Shown here piece after piece: positions 48,032 to 61,731 of a DNA stretch of 64,000 bases; position 1 is the first letter of the stretch; the number at the start of each line of letters is the position of its first letter. The notes beneath the pieces were generated by a model, which did no database searches, was not told the DNA's origin, and was given only the letters and a program-made list of their open reading frames with translations. A program made the position numbers and the translations under genes. Location of the stretch: positions 3,286,001 through 3,350,000 of the forward strand of contig OZ059895.1 in NCBI GenBank assembly GCA_964057225.1, written 5' to 3'. This DNA comes from Auanema rhodensis. Lineage: Eukaryota; Nematoda; Chromadorea; Rhabditida; Rhabditidae.

Positions 48032-48033
48032 CA

Positions 48034-48369
48034 CGTTCCATTCGGATGATCAATACGTAGCAGGCGGGTTAGAGCTAGACGACAAGAGACGAGAGGAGCT
48101 GACACGCCCTTTATACGGAACTCAGACTTTAGTTCTGTCTCATGGAATGACTAAGGATGGCTTGTCATCTCCTCAGAGCTCACCTATAGTTTATATCTCT
48201 TTAATTCTTATCGTAACTTATTGTAATCATTATGTAGAATAAACCTTTCTTTTCATGAGTCTTATGTTATCCATTATGCTCTATTAATACCGCTACATCT
48301 GGAACACTGTATCGCACATCTTATAGACTACATTGGTCTATAGGATAGATGCGAGAGCATAACGGAACG
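48034..48369 (+). repeat. 3' LTR (336 bp)
   Basis: Matches the 5' LTR over its full length with no difference seen by eye, implying insertion recent enough that no substitution has accumulated. Starts CGTTCC, ends GGAACG, followed by the GCCC duplication and satellite. Confidence 0.95.
48238..48243 (+). promoter_or_regulatory. Poly(A) signal AATAAA in the 3' LTR
   Basis: Copy of the 5' LTR signal in the position expected to end the element transcript; a T-rich stretch follows. Confidence 0.65.
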
Positions 48370-48373
48370 GCCC
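48370..48373 (+). repeat. Target-site duplication, right copy (GCCC)
   Basis: Matches the GCCC left of the 5' LTR; the satellite resumes in phase immediately after it. Confidence 0.93.
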
Positions 48374-51300
48374 TTCAAAGCATCAGAACATGTGATCACA
48401 TTCCAATTTTTTTGAAATCTATCTTGTAAAGATAGTAATAAACTTTGATTTTTGTACACCCATAAATTATACGCAGCACAGGTTACCCTTAAATAATGAA
48501 CTGACCGACTAATCAGACATGGATCTTTCCTAGTTCTGTTGCTTGAATGGATGTTTTCCTACGTAGGCTAGTAAAACATGCCCTTCAAAGCATCAGAACA
48601 TGTGATCACATTCCAATTTTTTTGTATCTATCTTGTAAAGATAGTAATATATCATATGTTGAACACTATGTTGGAAAGATTTTAATTCAGATTTACGAAC
48701 TTTTATTCAGTTTGTTTTTTAAACTTTGATTAAGAACTTTGATTTTTGTACACCCATAAATTATACGCAGCACAGGTTACCCTTAAATAATGAACTGACC
48801 GACTAATCAGACATGGATCTTTCCAAGTTCTGTTGCTTGAATGGATGTTTTCCTACGTAGGCTAGTAAAACATGCCCTTCAAAGCATCAGAACATGTGAC
48901 CACATTCCAATTTTTTTGTATCTATCTTGTAAAGATAGTAATATATCATATGTTGAACACTATGTTGGAAAGATTTTAATTCAGATTTTCTAACTTTTAT
49001 TCAGTTTGTTTTTTAAACTTTGATTAAGAACTTTGATTTTTGTACACCCATAAATTATACGCAGCACAGGTTACCCTTAAATAATGAACTGACCGACTAA
49101 TCAGACATGGATCTTTCCTAGTTCTGTTGCTTGAATGGATGTTTTCCTACGTAGGCTAGTAAAACATGCCCTTCAAAGCATCAGAACATGTGATCACATT
49201 CCAATATTTTTCTATCTATCTTGTAAAGATAGTAATATATCATATGTTGAACACTATGTTGGAAAGATTTTAATTCAGATTTTTTCAACTTTCACTCAGT
49301 TTGTTTTCTAAACTTTGATTAAGAACCTTGAGTTTTGTACACCCATAAAATATACGCAGCACAGGTTACCCTTAAATAATGAACTGACTGTCTAATCAGA
49401 CATGGATCTTCCCAAGTTCTGTTGCTTGAATGGATGTTTTCCTACGTAGGCTAGTAAAACATGCCCTTCAAAGCATCAGAACATGTGATCACATTCCAAT
49501 TTTTTTGTATCTATCTTGTAAAGATAGTAATATATCATATGTTGAACACTATGTTGGAAAGATTTTAATTCAGATTTTCGAACTTTTATTCAGTTTGTTT
49601 TTTAAACTTTGATTAAGAACTTTGATTTTTGTACACCCATAAATTATACGCAGCACAGGTTACCCTTAATTAATGAACTGACCGACTAATCAGACATGGA
49701 TCTTTCCAAGTTCTGTTGCTTGAACGGATGTTTTCCTACGAAGGCTAGTAAAACATGCCCTTCAAAGCATCAGAACATGTGATCACATTCCAATATTTTT
49801 GTATCTATCTTGTAAAGATAGTAATATATCATATGTTGAACACTATGTTGGAAAGATTTTAATTCGGTATTTTTTCAACTTTCACTCAGTTTGTTTTCTT
49901 AACTTTGATTAAGAACCTTGAGTTTTGTACACCCATAAATTATACGCAGCACAGGTTACCCTTAAATAATGAACTGACCGACTAATCAGACATGGATCTT
50001 TCCTAGTTCTGTTGCTTGAATGGATGTTTTCCTACGTAGGCTAGTAAAACATGCCCTTCAAAGCATCAGAACATGTGATCACATTCCAATATTTTTGTAT
50101 CTATCTTGTAAAGATAGTAATATATCATATGTTGAACACTATGTTGGAAAGATTTTAATTCAGATTTTTTCAACTTTCACTCAGTTTGTTTTCTAAACTT
50201 TGATTAAGAACCTTGAGTTTTGTACACCCATAAATTATACGCAGCACAGGTTACCCTTAAATAATGAACTGACCGACTAATCAGACATGGATCTTTCCTA
50301 GTTCTGTTGCTTGAATGGATGTTTTCCTACGTAGGCTAGTAAAACATGCCCTTCAAAGCATCAGAACATGTGATCACATTCCAATATTTTTGTATCTATC
50401 TTGTAAAGATAGTAATATATCATATGTTGAACACTATGTTGGAAAGATTTTAATTCAGATTTTTTCAACTTTCACTCAGTTTGTTTTCTAAACTTTGATT
50501 AAGAACCTTGAGTTTTGTACACCCATAAATTATACGCAGCACAGGTTACCCTTAATTAATGAACTGACCGACTAATCAGACATGGATCTTTCCAAGTTCT
50601 GTTGCTTGAACGGATGTTTTCCTACGAAGGCTAGTAAAACATGCCCTTCAAAGCATCAGAACATGTGATCACATTCCAATATTTTTGTATCTATCTTGTA
50701 AAGATAGTAATATATCATATGTTGAACACTATGTTGGAAAGATTTTAATTCGGTTTTTTTTCAACTTTCACTCAGTTTGTTTTCTTAACTTTGATTAAGA
50801 ACCTTGAGTTTTGTACACCCATAAATTATACGCAGCACAGGTTACCCTTAAATAATGAACTGACCGACTAATCAGACATGGATCTTTCCTAGTTCTGTTG
50901 CTTGAATGGATGTTTTCCTACGTAGGCTAGTAAAACATGCCCTTCAAAGCATCAGAACATGTGATCACATTCCAATATTTTTGTATCTATCTTGTAAAGA
51001 TAGTAATATATCATATGTTGAACACTATGTTGGAAAGATTTTAATTCAGATTTTTTCAACTTTCACTCAGTTTGTTTTCTAAACTTTGATTAAGAACCTT
51101 GAGTTTTGTACACCCATAAATTATACGCAGCACAGGTTACCCTTAAATAATGAACTGACCGACTAATCAGACATGGATCTTTCCTAGTTCTGTTGCTTGA
51201 ATGGATGTTTTCCTACGTAGGCTAGTAAAACATGCCCTTCAAAGCATCAGAACATGTCATCACATTCCAATTTTTTTGTATCTATCTTGTAAAGATAGTA

Positions 51301-52320
51301 ATTATATCATATGTTGAACACTATGTTGGAAAGATTTTAATTCAGATTTTCTAACTTTTATTCAGTTTGTTTTTTAAACTTTGATTAAGAACTTTGATTT
51401 TTGTACACCCATAAATTATACGCAGCACAGGTTACCCTTGAATAATGAACTGACCGACTAATCAGACATGGATCTTTCCTAGTTCTGTTGCTTGAATGGA
51501 TGTTTTCCTACGTAGGCTAGTAAAACATGCCCTTCAAAGCATCAGAACATGTGATCACATTCCAATTTTTTTGTATCTATCTTGTAAAGATAGTAATAAA
51601 CTTTGATTTTTGTACACCCATAAATTATACGCAGCACAGGTTACCCTTAAATAATGAACTGACCGACTAATCAGACATGGATCTTTCCAAGTTCTGTTGC
51701 TTGAACGGATGTTTTCCTACGTAGGCTAGTAAAACATGCCCTTCAAAGCATCAGAACATGTGATCACATTTCAATTTTTTTGTATCTATCTTGTAAAGAT
51801 AGTAATATATCATATGTTGAACACTATGTTGGAAAGATTTTAATTCAGATTTTTTCAACTTTCACTCAGTTTGTTTTCTAAACTTTGATTAAGAACCTTG
51901 TTGTTTGTACACCCATAAAATATACGCAGCACAGGTTACCCTTAAATAATGAACTGACCGTCTAATCAGACATGGATCTTCCCAAGTTCTGTTGCTTGAA
52001 TGGATGTTTTCCTACGTAGGCTAGTAAAACATGCCCTTCAAAGCATCAGAACATGTGATCACATTCCAATTTTTTTGTATCTATCTTGTAAAGATAGTAA
52101 TATATCATATGTTGAACACTATGTTGGAAAGATTTTAATTCAGATTTTCTAACTTTTATTCAGTTTGTTTTTTAAACTTTGATTAAGAACTTTGATTTTT
52201 GTACACCCATAAATTATACGCAGCACAGGTTACCCTTAAATAATGAACTGACCGACTAATCAGACATGGATCTTTCCTAGTTCTGTTGCTTGAATGGATG
52301 TTTTCCTACGTAGGCTAGTA

Positions 52321-52340
52321 AAACATGCCCTTCAAAGCAT
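52321..52340 (+). other. Paralogous empty insertion site
   Basis: An uninterrupted CATGCCCTTCAAAG sits in the same local monomer context as the retrotransposon insertion: an AACCTTGTTG-class monomer, then a long monomer, then a short GAAATC monomer, then an ACGAAC monomer. It lies 14,755 bp from the insertion point, or 3,957 bp once the element and its duplication are discounted. The monomers at 48547 and 52504 are also 3,957 bp apart. Confidence 0.75.
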
Positions 52341-52985
52341 CAGAACATGTGATCACATTCCAATTTTTTTGAAATCTATCTTGTAAAGATAGTAATAAAC
52401 TTTGATTTTTGTACACTCATAAATTATACGCAGCACAGGTTACCCTTAAATAATGAACTGACCGACTAATCAGACATGGATCTTTCCTAGTTCTGTTGCT
52501 TGAATGGATGTTTTCCTACGTAGGCTAGTAAAACATGCCCTTCAAAGCATCAGAACATGTGATCACATTCCAATTTTTTTGTATCTATCTTGTAAAGATA
52601 GTAATATATCATATGTTGAACACTATGTTGGAAAGATTTTAATTCAGATTTACGAACTTTTATTCAGTTTGTTTTTTAAACTTTGATTAAGAACTTTGAT
52701 TTTTGTACACCCATAAATTATACGCAGCACAGGTTACCCTTAAATAATGAACTGACCGACTAATCAGACATGGATCTTTCCAAGTTCTGTTGCTTGAATG
52801 GATGTTTTCCTACGTAGGCTAGTAAAACATGCCCTTCAAAGCATCAGAACATGTGACCACATTCCAATTTTTTTGTATCTATCTTGTAAAGATAGTAATA
52901 TATCATATGTTGAACACTATGTTGGAAAGATTTTAATTCAGATTTTCTAACTTTTATTCAGTTTGTTTTTTAAACTTTGATTAAG

Positions 52986-55900
52986 AACTTTGATTTTTGT
53001 ACACCCATAAATTATACGCAGCACAGGTTACCCTTAAATAATGAACTGACCGACTAATCAGACATGGATCTTTCCTAGTTCTGTTGCTTGAATGGATGTT
53101 TTCCTACGTAGGCTAGTAAAACATGCCCTTCAAAGCATCAGAACATGTGATCACATTCCAATATTTTTGTATCTATCTTGTAAAGATAGTAATATATCAT
53201 ATGTTGAACACTATGTTGGAAAGATTTTAATTCAGATTTTCTAACTTTTATTCAGTTTGTTTTTTAAACTTTGATTAAGAACTTTGATTTTTGTACACCC
53301 ATAAATTATACGCAGCACAGGTTACCCTTGAATAATGAACTGACCGACTAATCAGACATGGATCTTTCCTAGTTCTGTTGCTTGAATGGATGTTTTCCTA
53401 CGTAGGCTAGTAAAACATGCCCTTCAAAGCATCAGAACATGTGATCACATTCCAATTTTTTTGTATCTATCTTGTAAAGATAGTAATAAACTTTGATTTT
53501 TGTACACCCATAAATTATACGCAGCACAGGTTACCCTTAAATAATGAACTGACCGACTAATCAGACATGGATCTTTCCAAGTTCTGTTGCTTGAACGGAT
53601 GTTTTCCTACGTAGGCTAGTAAAACATGCCCTTCAAAGCATCAGAACATGTGATCACATTTCAATTTTTTTGTATCTATCTTGTAAAGATAGTAATATAT
53701 CATATGTTGAACACTATGTTGGAAAGATTTTAATTCAGATTTTTTCAACTTTCACTCAGTTTGTTTTCTAAACTTTGATTAAGAACCTTGTTGTTTGTAC
53801 ACCCATAAAATATACGCAGCACAGGTTACCCTTAAATAATGAACTGACCGTCTAATCAGACATGGATCTTCCCAAGTTCTGTTGCTTGAATGGATGTTTT
53901 CCTACGTAGGCTAGTAAAACATGCCCTTCAAAGCATCAGAACATGTGATCACATTCCAATTTTTTTGTATCTATCTTGTAAAGATAGTAATATATCATAT
54001 GTTGAACACTATGTTGGAAAGATTTTAATTCAGATTTTCTAACTTTTATTCAGTTTGTTTTTTAAACTTTGATTAAGAACTTTGATTTTTGTACACCCAT
54101 AAATTATACGCAGCACAGGTTACCCTTAAATAATGAACTGACCGACTAATCAGACATGGATCTTTCCTAGTTCTGTTGCTTGAATGGATGTTTTCCTACG
54201 TAGGCTAGTAAAACATGCCCTTCAAAGCATCAGAACATGTGATCACATTCCAATTTTTTTGAAATCTATCTTGTAAAGATAGTAATAAACTTTGATTTTT
54301 GTACACCCATAAATTATACGCAGCACAGGTTACCCTTAAATAATGAACTGACCGACTAATCAGACATGGATCTTTCCTAGTTCTGTTGCTTGAATGGATG
54401 TTTTCCTACGTAGGCTAGTAAAACATGCCCTTCAAAGCATCAGAACATGTGATCACATTCCAATTTTTTTGTATCTATCTTGTAAAGATAGTAATATATC
54501 ATATGTTGAACACTATGTTGGAAAGATTTTAATTCAGATTTACGAACTTTTATTCAGTTTGTTTTTTAAACTTTGATTAAGAACTTTGATTTTTGTACAC
54601 CCATAAATTATACGCAGCACAGGTTACCCTTAAATAATGAACTGACCGACTAATCAGACATGGATCTTTCCAAGTTCTGTTGCTTGAATGGATGTTTTCC
54701 TACGTAGGCTAGTAAAACATGCCCTTCAAAGCATCAGAACATGTGACCACATTCCAATTTTTTTGTATCTATCTTGTAAAGATAGTAATATATCATATGT
54801 TGAACACTATGTTGGAAAGATTTTAATTCAGATTTTCTAACTTTTATTCAGTTTGTTTTTTAAACTTTGATTAAGAACTTTGATTTTTGTACACCCATAA
54901 ATTATACGCAGCACAGGTTACCCTTAAATAATGAACTGACCGACTAATCAGACATGGATCTTTCCTAGTTCTGTTGCTTGAATGGATGTTTTCCTACGTA
55001 GGCTAGTAAAACATGCCCTTCAAAGCATCAGAACATGTGATCACATTCCAATATTTTTGTATCTATCTTGTAAAGATAGTAATATATCATATGTTGAACA
55101 CTATGTTGGAAAGATTTTAATTCGGTTTTTTTTCAACTTTCACTCAGTTTGTTTTCTTAACTTTGATTAAGAACTTTGATTTTTGTACACCCATAAATTA
55201 TACGCAGCACAGGTTACCCTTAAATAATGAACTGACCGACTAATCAGACATGGATCTTTCCTAGTTCTGTTGCTTGAATGGATGTTTTCCTACGTAGGCT
55301 AGTAAAACATGCCCTTCAAAGCATCAGAACATGTGATCACATTCCAATTTTTTTGTATCTATCTTGTAAAGATAGTAATAAACTTTGATTTTTGTACACC
55401 CATAAATTATACGCAGCACAGGTTACCCTTAAATAATGAACTGACCGACTAATCAGACATGGATCTTTCCAAGTTCTGTTGCTTGAACGGATGTTTTTCT
55501 ACGTAGGCTAGTAAAACATGCCCTTCAAAGCATCAGAACATGTGATCACATTTCAATTTTTTTGTATCTATCTTGTAAAGATAGTAATATATCATATGTT
55601 GAACACTATGTTGGAAAGATTTTAATTCAGATTTTTTCAACTTTCACTCAGTTTGTTTTCTAAACTTTGATTAAGAACCTTGAGTTTTGTACACCCATAA
55701 ATTATACGCAGCACAGGTTACCCTTAAATAATGAACTGACCGACTAATCAGACATGGATCTTTCCTAGTTCTGTTGCTTGAATGGATGTTTTCCTACGTA
55801 GGCTAGTAAAACATGCCCTTCAAAGCATCAGAACATGTGATCACATTCCAATATTTTTGTATCTATCTTGTAAAGATAGTAATATATCATATGTTGAACA

Positions 55901-58900
55901 CTATGTTGGAAAGATTTTAATTCAGATTTTTTCAACTTTCACTCAGTTTGTTTTCTAAACTTTGATTAAGAACCTTGTTGTTTGTACACCCATAAAATAT
56001 ACGCAGCACAGGTTACCCTTAAATAATGAACTGACCGTCTAATCAGACATGGATCTTCCCAAGTTCTGTTGCTTGAATGGATGTTTTCCTACGTAGGCTA
56101 GTAAAACATGCCCTTCAAAGCATCAGAACATGTGATCACATTCCAATATTTTTGTATCTATCTTGTAAAGATAGTAATATATCATATGTTGAACACTATG
56201 TTGGAAAGATTTTAATTCAGATTTTTTCAACTTTCACTCAGTTTGTTTTCTAAACTTTGATTAAGAACCTTGAGTTTTGTACACCCATAAATTATACGCA
56301 GCACAGGTTACCCTTAAATAATGAACTGACCGACTAATCAGACATGGATCTTTCCTAGTTCTGTTGCTTGAATGGATGTTTTCCTACGTAGGCTAGTAAA
56401 ACATGCCCTTCAAAGCATCAGAACATGTGATCACATTCCAATTTTTTTGTATCTATCTTGTAAAGATAGTAATTATATCATATGTTGAACACTATGTTGG
56501 AAAGATTTTAATTCAGATTTTCTAACTTTTATTCAGTTTGTTTTTTAAACTTTGATTAAGAACTTTGATTTTCGTACACCCATAAATTATACGCAGCACA
56601 GGTTACCCTTAAATAATGAACTGACCGACTAATCAGACATGGATCTTTCCTAGTTCTGTTGCTTGAATGGATGTTTTCCTACGTAGGCTAGTAAAACATG
56701 CCATTCAAAGCATCAGAACATGTGATCACATTCCAATATTTTTGTATCTATCTTGTAAAGATAGTAATATATCATATGTTGAACACTATGTTGGAAAGAT
56801 TTTAATTCAGATTTTCTAACTTTTATTCAGTTTATTTTTTAAACTTTGATTAAGAACTTTGATTTTTGTACACCCATAAATTATACGCAGCACAGGTTAC
56901 CCTTAAATAATGAACTGACCGACTAATCAGACATGGATCTTTCCTAGTTCTGTTGCTTGAATGGATGTTTTCCTACGTAGGCTAGTAAAACATGCCCTTC
57001 AAAGCATCAGAACATGTGATCACATTCCAATATTTTTGTATCTATCTTGTAAAGATAGTAATATATCATATGTTGAACACTATGTTGGAAAGATTTTAAT
57101 TCAGATTTTCTAACTTTTATTCAGTTTGTTTTTTAAACTTTGATTAAGAACTTTGATTTTTGTACACCCATAAATTATACGCAGCACAGGTTACCCTTGA
57201 ATAATGAACTGACCGACTAATCAGACATGGATCTTTCCTAGTTCTGTTGCTTGAATGGATGTTTTCCTACGTAGGCTAGTAAAACATGCCCTTCAAAGCA
57301 TCAGAACATGTGATCACATTCCAATTTTTTTGTATCTATCTTGTAAAGATAGTAATAAACTTTGATTTTTGTACACCCATAAATTATACGCAGCACAGGT
57401 TACCCTTAAATAATGAACTGACCGACTAATCAGACATGGATCTTTCCAAGTTCTGTTGCTTGAACGGATGTTTTCCTACGTAGGCTAGTAAAACATGCCC
57501 TTCAAAGCATCAGAACATGTGATCACATTTCAATTTTTTTGTATCTATCTTGTAAAGATAGTAATATATCATATGTTGAACACTATGTTGGAAAGATTTT
57601 AATTCAGATTTTTTCAACTTTCACTCAGTTTGTTTTCTAAACTTTGATTAAGAACCTTGTTGTTTGTACACCCATAAAATATACGCAGCACAGGTTACCC
57701 TTAAATAATGAACTGACCGTCTAATCAGACATGGATCTTCCCAAGTTCTGTTGCTTGAATGGATGTTTTCCTACGTAGGCTAGTAAAACATGCCCTTCAA
57801 AGCATCAGAACATGTGATCACATTCCAATTTTTTTGTATCTATCTTGTAAAGATAGTAATATATCATATGTTGAACACTATGTTGGAAAGATTTTAATTC
57901 AGATTTTCTAACTTTTATTCAGTTTGTTTTTTAAACTTTGATTAAGAACTTTGATTTTTGTACACCCATAAATTATACGCAGCACAGGTTACCCTTAAAT
58001 AATGAACTGACCGACTAATCAGACATGGATCTTTCCTAGTTCTGTTGCTTGAATGGATGTTTTCCTACGTAGGCTAGTAAAACATGCCCTTCAAAGCATC
58101 AGAACATGTGATCACATTCCAATTTTTTTGAAATCTATCTTGTAAAGATAGTAATAAACTTTGATTTTTGTACACCCATAAATTATACGCAGCACAGGTT
58201 ACCCTTAAATAATGAACTGACCGACTAATCAGACATGGATCTTTCCTAGTTCTGTTGCTTGAATGGATGTTTTCCTACGTAGGCTAGTAAAACATGCCCT
58301 TCAAAGCATCAGAACATGTGATCACATTCCAATTTTTTTGTATCTATCTTGTAAAGATAGTAATATATCATATGTTGAACACTATGTTGGAAAGATTTTA
58401 ATTCAGATTTACGAACTTTTATTCAGTTTGTTTTTTAAACTTTGATTAAGAACTTTGATTTTTGTACACCCATAAATTATACGCAGCACAGGTTACCCTT
58501 AAATAATGAACTGACCGACTAATCAGACATGGATCTTTCCAAGTTCTGTTGCTTGAATGGATGTTTTCCTACGTAGGCTAGTAAAACATGCCCTTCAAAG
58601 CATCAGAACATGTGACCACATTCCAATTTTTTTGTATCTATCTTGTAAAGATAGTAATATATCATATGTTGAACACTATGTTGGAAAGATTTTAATTCAG
58701 ATTTTCTAACTTTTATTCAGTTTGTTTTTTAAACTTTGATTAAGAACTTTGATTTTTGTACACCCATAAATTATACGCAGCACAGGTTACCCTTAAATAA
58801 TGAACTGACCGACTAATCAGACATGGATCTTTCCTAGTTCTGTTGCTTGAATGGATGTTTTCCTACGTAGGCTAGTAAAACATGCCCTTCAAAGCATCAG

Positions 58901-60723
58901 AACATGTGATCACATTCCAATATTTTTGTATCTATCTTGTAAAGATAGTAATATATCATATGTTGAACACTATGTTGGAAAGATTTTAATTCGGTTTTTT
59001 TTCAACTTTCACTCAGTTTGTTTTCTTAACTTTGATTAAGAACTTTGATTTTTGTACACCCATAAATTATACGCAGCACAGGTTACCCTTAAATAATGAA
59101 CTGACCGACTAATCAGACATGGATCTTTCCTAGTTCTGTTGCTTGAATGGATGTTTTCCTACGTAGGCTAGTAAAACATGCCCTTCAAAGCATCAGAACA
59201 TGTGATCACATTCCAATTTTTTTGTATCTATCTTGTAAAGATAGTAATAAACTTTGATTTTTGTACACCCATAAATTATACGCAGCACAGGTTACCCTTA
59301 AATAATGAACTGACCGACTAATCAGACATGGATCTTTCCAAGTTCTGTTGCTTGAACGGATGTTTTTCTACGTAGGCTAGTAAAACATGCCCTTCAAAGC
59401 ATCAGAACATGTGATCACATTTCAATTTTTTTGTATCTATCTTGTAAAGATAGTAATATATCATATGTTGAACACTATGTTGGAAAGATTTTAATTCAGA
59501 TTTTTTCAACTTTCACTCAGTTTGTTTTCTAAACTTTGATTAAGAACCTTGAGTTTTGTACACCCATAAATTATACGCAGCACAGGTTACCCTTAAATAA
59601 TGAACTGACCGACTAATCAGACATGGATCTTTCCTAGTTCTGTTGCTTGAATGGATGTTTTCCTACGTAGGCTAGTAAAACATGCCCTTCAAAGCATCAG
59701 AACATGTGATCACATTCCAATATTTTTGTATCTATCTTGTAAAGATAGTAATATATCATATGTTGAACACTATGTTGGAAAGATTTTAATTCAGATTTTT
59801 TCAACTTTCACTCAGTTTGTTTTCTAAACTTTGATTAAGAACCTTGTTGTTTGTACACCCATAAAATATACGCAGCACAGGTTACCCTTAAATAATGAAC
59901 TGACCGTCTAATCAGACATGGATCTTCCCAAGTTCTGTTGCTTGAATGGATGTTTTCCTACGTAGGCTAGTAAAACATGCCCTTCAAAGCATCAGAACAT
60001 GTGATCACATTCCAATATTTTTGTATCTATCTTGTAAAGATAGTAATATATCATATGTTGAACACTATGTTGGAAAGATTTTAATTCAGATTTTTTCAAC
60101 TTTCACTCAGTTTGTTTTCTAAACTTTGATTAAGAACCTTGAGTTTTGTACACCCATAAATTATACGCAGCACAGGTTACCCTTAAATAATGAACTGACC
60201 GACTAATCAGACATGGATCTTTCCTAGTTCTGTTGCTTGAATGGATGTTTTCCTACGTAGGCTAGTAAAACATGCCCTTCAAAGCATCAGAACATGTGAT
60301 CACATTCCAATTTTTTTGTATCTATCTTGTAAAGATAGTAATTATATCATATGTTGAACACTATGTTGGAAAGATTTTAATTCAGATTTTCTAACTTTTA
60401 TTCAGTTTGTTTTTTAAACTTTGATTAAGAACTTTGATTTTCGTACACCCATAAATTATACGCAGCACAGGTTACCCTTAAATAATGAACTGACCGACTA
60501 ATCAGACATGGATCTTTCCTAGTTCTGTTGCTTGAATGGATGTTTTCCTACGTAGGCTAGTAAAACATGCCATTCAAAGCATCAGAACATGTGATCACAT
60601 TCCAATATTTTTGTATCTATCTTGTAAAGATAGTAATATATCATATGTTGAACACTATGTTGGAAAGATTTTAATTCAGATTTTCTAACTTTTATTCAGT
60701 TTATTTTTTAAACTTTGATTAAG
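52986..60723 (+). repeat. Higher-order repeat, period 3869 bp, two copies
   Basis: Units are 52986-56854 and 56855-60723. Shared private variants are GATGTTTTTCTACG, CATGCCATTCAAAG, CAGTTTATTTTTTAAAC and TTCGGTTTTTTTTCAAC. A third, partial copy begins at 60724 but starts one 294 bp monomer into the unit (offset 3575 instead of 3869) and continues to about 62.08 kb. Confidence 0.86.
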
Positions 60724-61731
60724 AACTTTGATTTTTGTACACCCATAAATTATACGCAGCACAGGTTACCCTTGAATAATGAACTGACCGACTAATCAGA
60801 CATGGATCTTTCCTAGTTCTGTTGCTTGAATGGATGTTTTCCTACGTAGGCTAGTAAAACATGCCCTTCAAAGCATCAGAACATGTGATCACATTCCAAT
60901 TTTTTTGTATCTATCTTGTAAAGATAGTAATAAACTTTGATTTTTGTACACCCATAAATTATACGCAGCACAGGTTACCCTTAAATAATGAACTGACCGA
61001 CTAATCAGACATGGATCTTCCCAAGTTCTGTTGCTTGAACGGATGTTTTCCTACGTAGGCTAGTAAAACATGCCCTTCAAAGCATCAGAACATGTGATCA
61101 CATTTCAATTTTTTTGTATCTATCTTGTAAAGATAGTAATATATCATATGTTGAACACTATGTTGGAAAGATTTTAATTCAGATTTTTTCAACTTTCACT
61201 CAGTTTGTTTTCTAAACTTTGATTAAGAACCTTGTTGTTTGTACACCCATAAAATATACGCAGCACAGGTTACCCTTAAATAATGAACTGACCGTCTAAT
61301 CAGACATGGATCTTCCCAAGTTCTGTTGCTTGAATGGATGTTTTCCTACGTAGGCTAGTAAAACATGCCCTTCAAAGCATCAGAACATGTGATCACATTC
61401 CAATTTTTTTGTATCTATCTTGTAAAGATAGTAATATATCATATGTTGAACACTATGTTGGAAAGATTTTAATTCAGATTTTCTAACTTTTATTCAGTTT
61501 GTTTTTTAAACTTTGATTAAGAACTTTGATTTTTGTACACCCATAAATTATACGCAGCACAGGTTACCCTTAAATAATGAACTGACCGACTAAACAGACA
61601 TGGATCTTACCTAGTTCTGTTGCTTGAATGGATGTTTTCCTACGTAGGCTAGTAAAACATGCCCTTCAAAGCATCAGAACATGTGATCACATTCCAATTT
61701 TTTTGAAATCTATCTTGTAAAGATAGTAATA

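Larger units (their letters stand above)
37576..48369 (+). mobile_element. Full-length Ty3/Gypsy-type LTR retrotransposon with an internal Env-like region
   Basis: This 10,794 bp element is bounded by two 336 bp LTRs and a 4-bp GCCC duplication. Internal order is a primer-binding site, a 1.1 kb leader, a small ORF, Gag (two frames), an Env-like ORF, then one 1,729-codon frame carrying the Env membrane part followed by protease, reverse transcriptase, RNase H and integrase, a 0.7 kb untranslated tail and a polypurine tract. Integrase after RNase H, a YLDD reverse transcriptase motif and a GPF module after the integrase core place it with Ty3/Gypsy rather than Copia or BEL. The Pol frame has no internal stop and the LTRs look identical, so insertion is recent and the copy may be competent. 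No chromodomain was seen. Placing Env between Gag and Pol departs from the usual gag-pol-env order. Confidence 0.96.

Noticed and set aside
47306..48033. A downstream env or accessory ORF in the 3' region
   Set aside because: No sense-strand frame of useful length; the one minus-strand frame (47875-48105) runs into the LTR and shows no protein features.
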